Shown one piece after another: positions 63,900-64,000 of a stretch of 64,000 nucleotides of DNA (the first letter of the stretch is position 1; every line of letters starts with the position of its first letter). The position numbers were made by a program, and so were the translations under genes. This DNA is from Tunturiibacter gelidiferens. GTDB taxonomy: Bacteria > Acidobacteriota > Terriglobia > Terriglobales > Acidobacteriaceae. The notes below the pieces were generated by a model. It worked only from the letters and a program-made list of their open reading frames with translations, made no database searches and was not told where the DNA came from. Location: assembly GCF_014201335.1 (NCBI RefSeq), contig NZ_JACHEB010000010.1:124001-188000 (forward strand), written 5' to 3'.

Positions 63900-64000
63900 A
63901 TGACTCGTTTGAATACAACTGGCGCGGTGTCGAAGCGGTCGAGTACGATCGTGCGCCTGTATGAATGTGGCCGGCTGGGGTGGCGGAAGGTCGCTACTGG
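63900..64000 (+). CDS. Possible partial ORF at the window edge
   Basis: ATG at 63900 opens MTRLNTTGAVSKRSSTIVRL and stays open to the edge (33 codons). Too short to judge; no ribosome site evident. Confidence 0.2.
   Translation, partial: MTRLNTTGAVSKRSSTIVRLYECGRLGWRKVAT

Noticed and set aside
1..64000. CRISPR array, toxin-antitoxin pair or biosynthetic cluster
   Set aside because: I saw no regularly spaced repeats, no recognisable Cas or toxin-antitoxin gene and no NRPS/PKS domains.

Overview
The window looks like accessory DNA of an Acidobacteriota (Terriglobia/Acidobacteriaceae-like) chromosome. This is an inference from a full-length MacB-type orphan permease of the acidobacterial duplicated kind, an MqnD protein of the futalosine menaquinone route, and several short proteins of a style I associate with that class. 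No rRNA or other decisive marker is present.

Layout. The right edge (about 61.8-64 kb) is ordinary chromosome: tRNA-Lys(CTT), mqnD and bioY. A tyrosine integrase (60560-61744) sits against the 3' end of the tRNA gene, so the DNA to its left is best read as an integrated genomic island. Its far end is not recognisable and is probably beyond position 1.

1-6 kb is debris: a GmrS/DUF262 pseudogene spread over three frames, an HNH endonuclease ORF running into it, a Tn3 transposase remnant abutting a DUF3887-hydrolase remnant, a TetR-SDR pair and an FG-GAP remnant. 6-12 kb holds the permease, a truncated royal-jelly-family gene and a stand-alone UvrA paralogue. 12-17.5 kb is a rightward redox cassette (two zinc alcohol dehydrogenases, SRPBCC protein, SDR, MBL hydrolase). 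17.7-25.3 kb is signalling and repair: degenerate kinase and receiver proteins, a Crp/Fnr gene with an amber stop, a frameshifted multi-PAS kinase, CheY-like regulator and exonuclease III. 25.7-54 kb is dominated by envelope and stress genes: aldo/keto reductases, DUF4142, Mn catalase, BON protein, glycine-rich stress protein, a soluble kinase, YihY, AI-2E-type transporter, MscS channel, GlgX, DUF3147 pair, DUF2252, PNPOx-fold protein, AlkB and DUF892 ferritin-like protein. 54-60 kb has an MBL hydrolase, IS110 and IS6 elements and a bank of tiny proteins.

Two themes recur. First, many otherwise good genes are broken by one- or two-base deletions (alcohol dehydrogenase, Mn catalase, AI-2E transporter, both transposases, DUF262 and others), so either the island is decaying or the assembly has residual indel errors. 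Second, the island carries repeated families of tiny proteins: an HG-x-x-C-x-x-C-N-E-V tail family, a family with a ribosome-modulation-factor-like motif, and a YRL family. The first two occur as adjacent coupled genes, one such pair being cut by the IS6 element. Together with the repair and antioxidant genes this suggests a stress-tolerance island with uncharacterised small-protein components.
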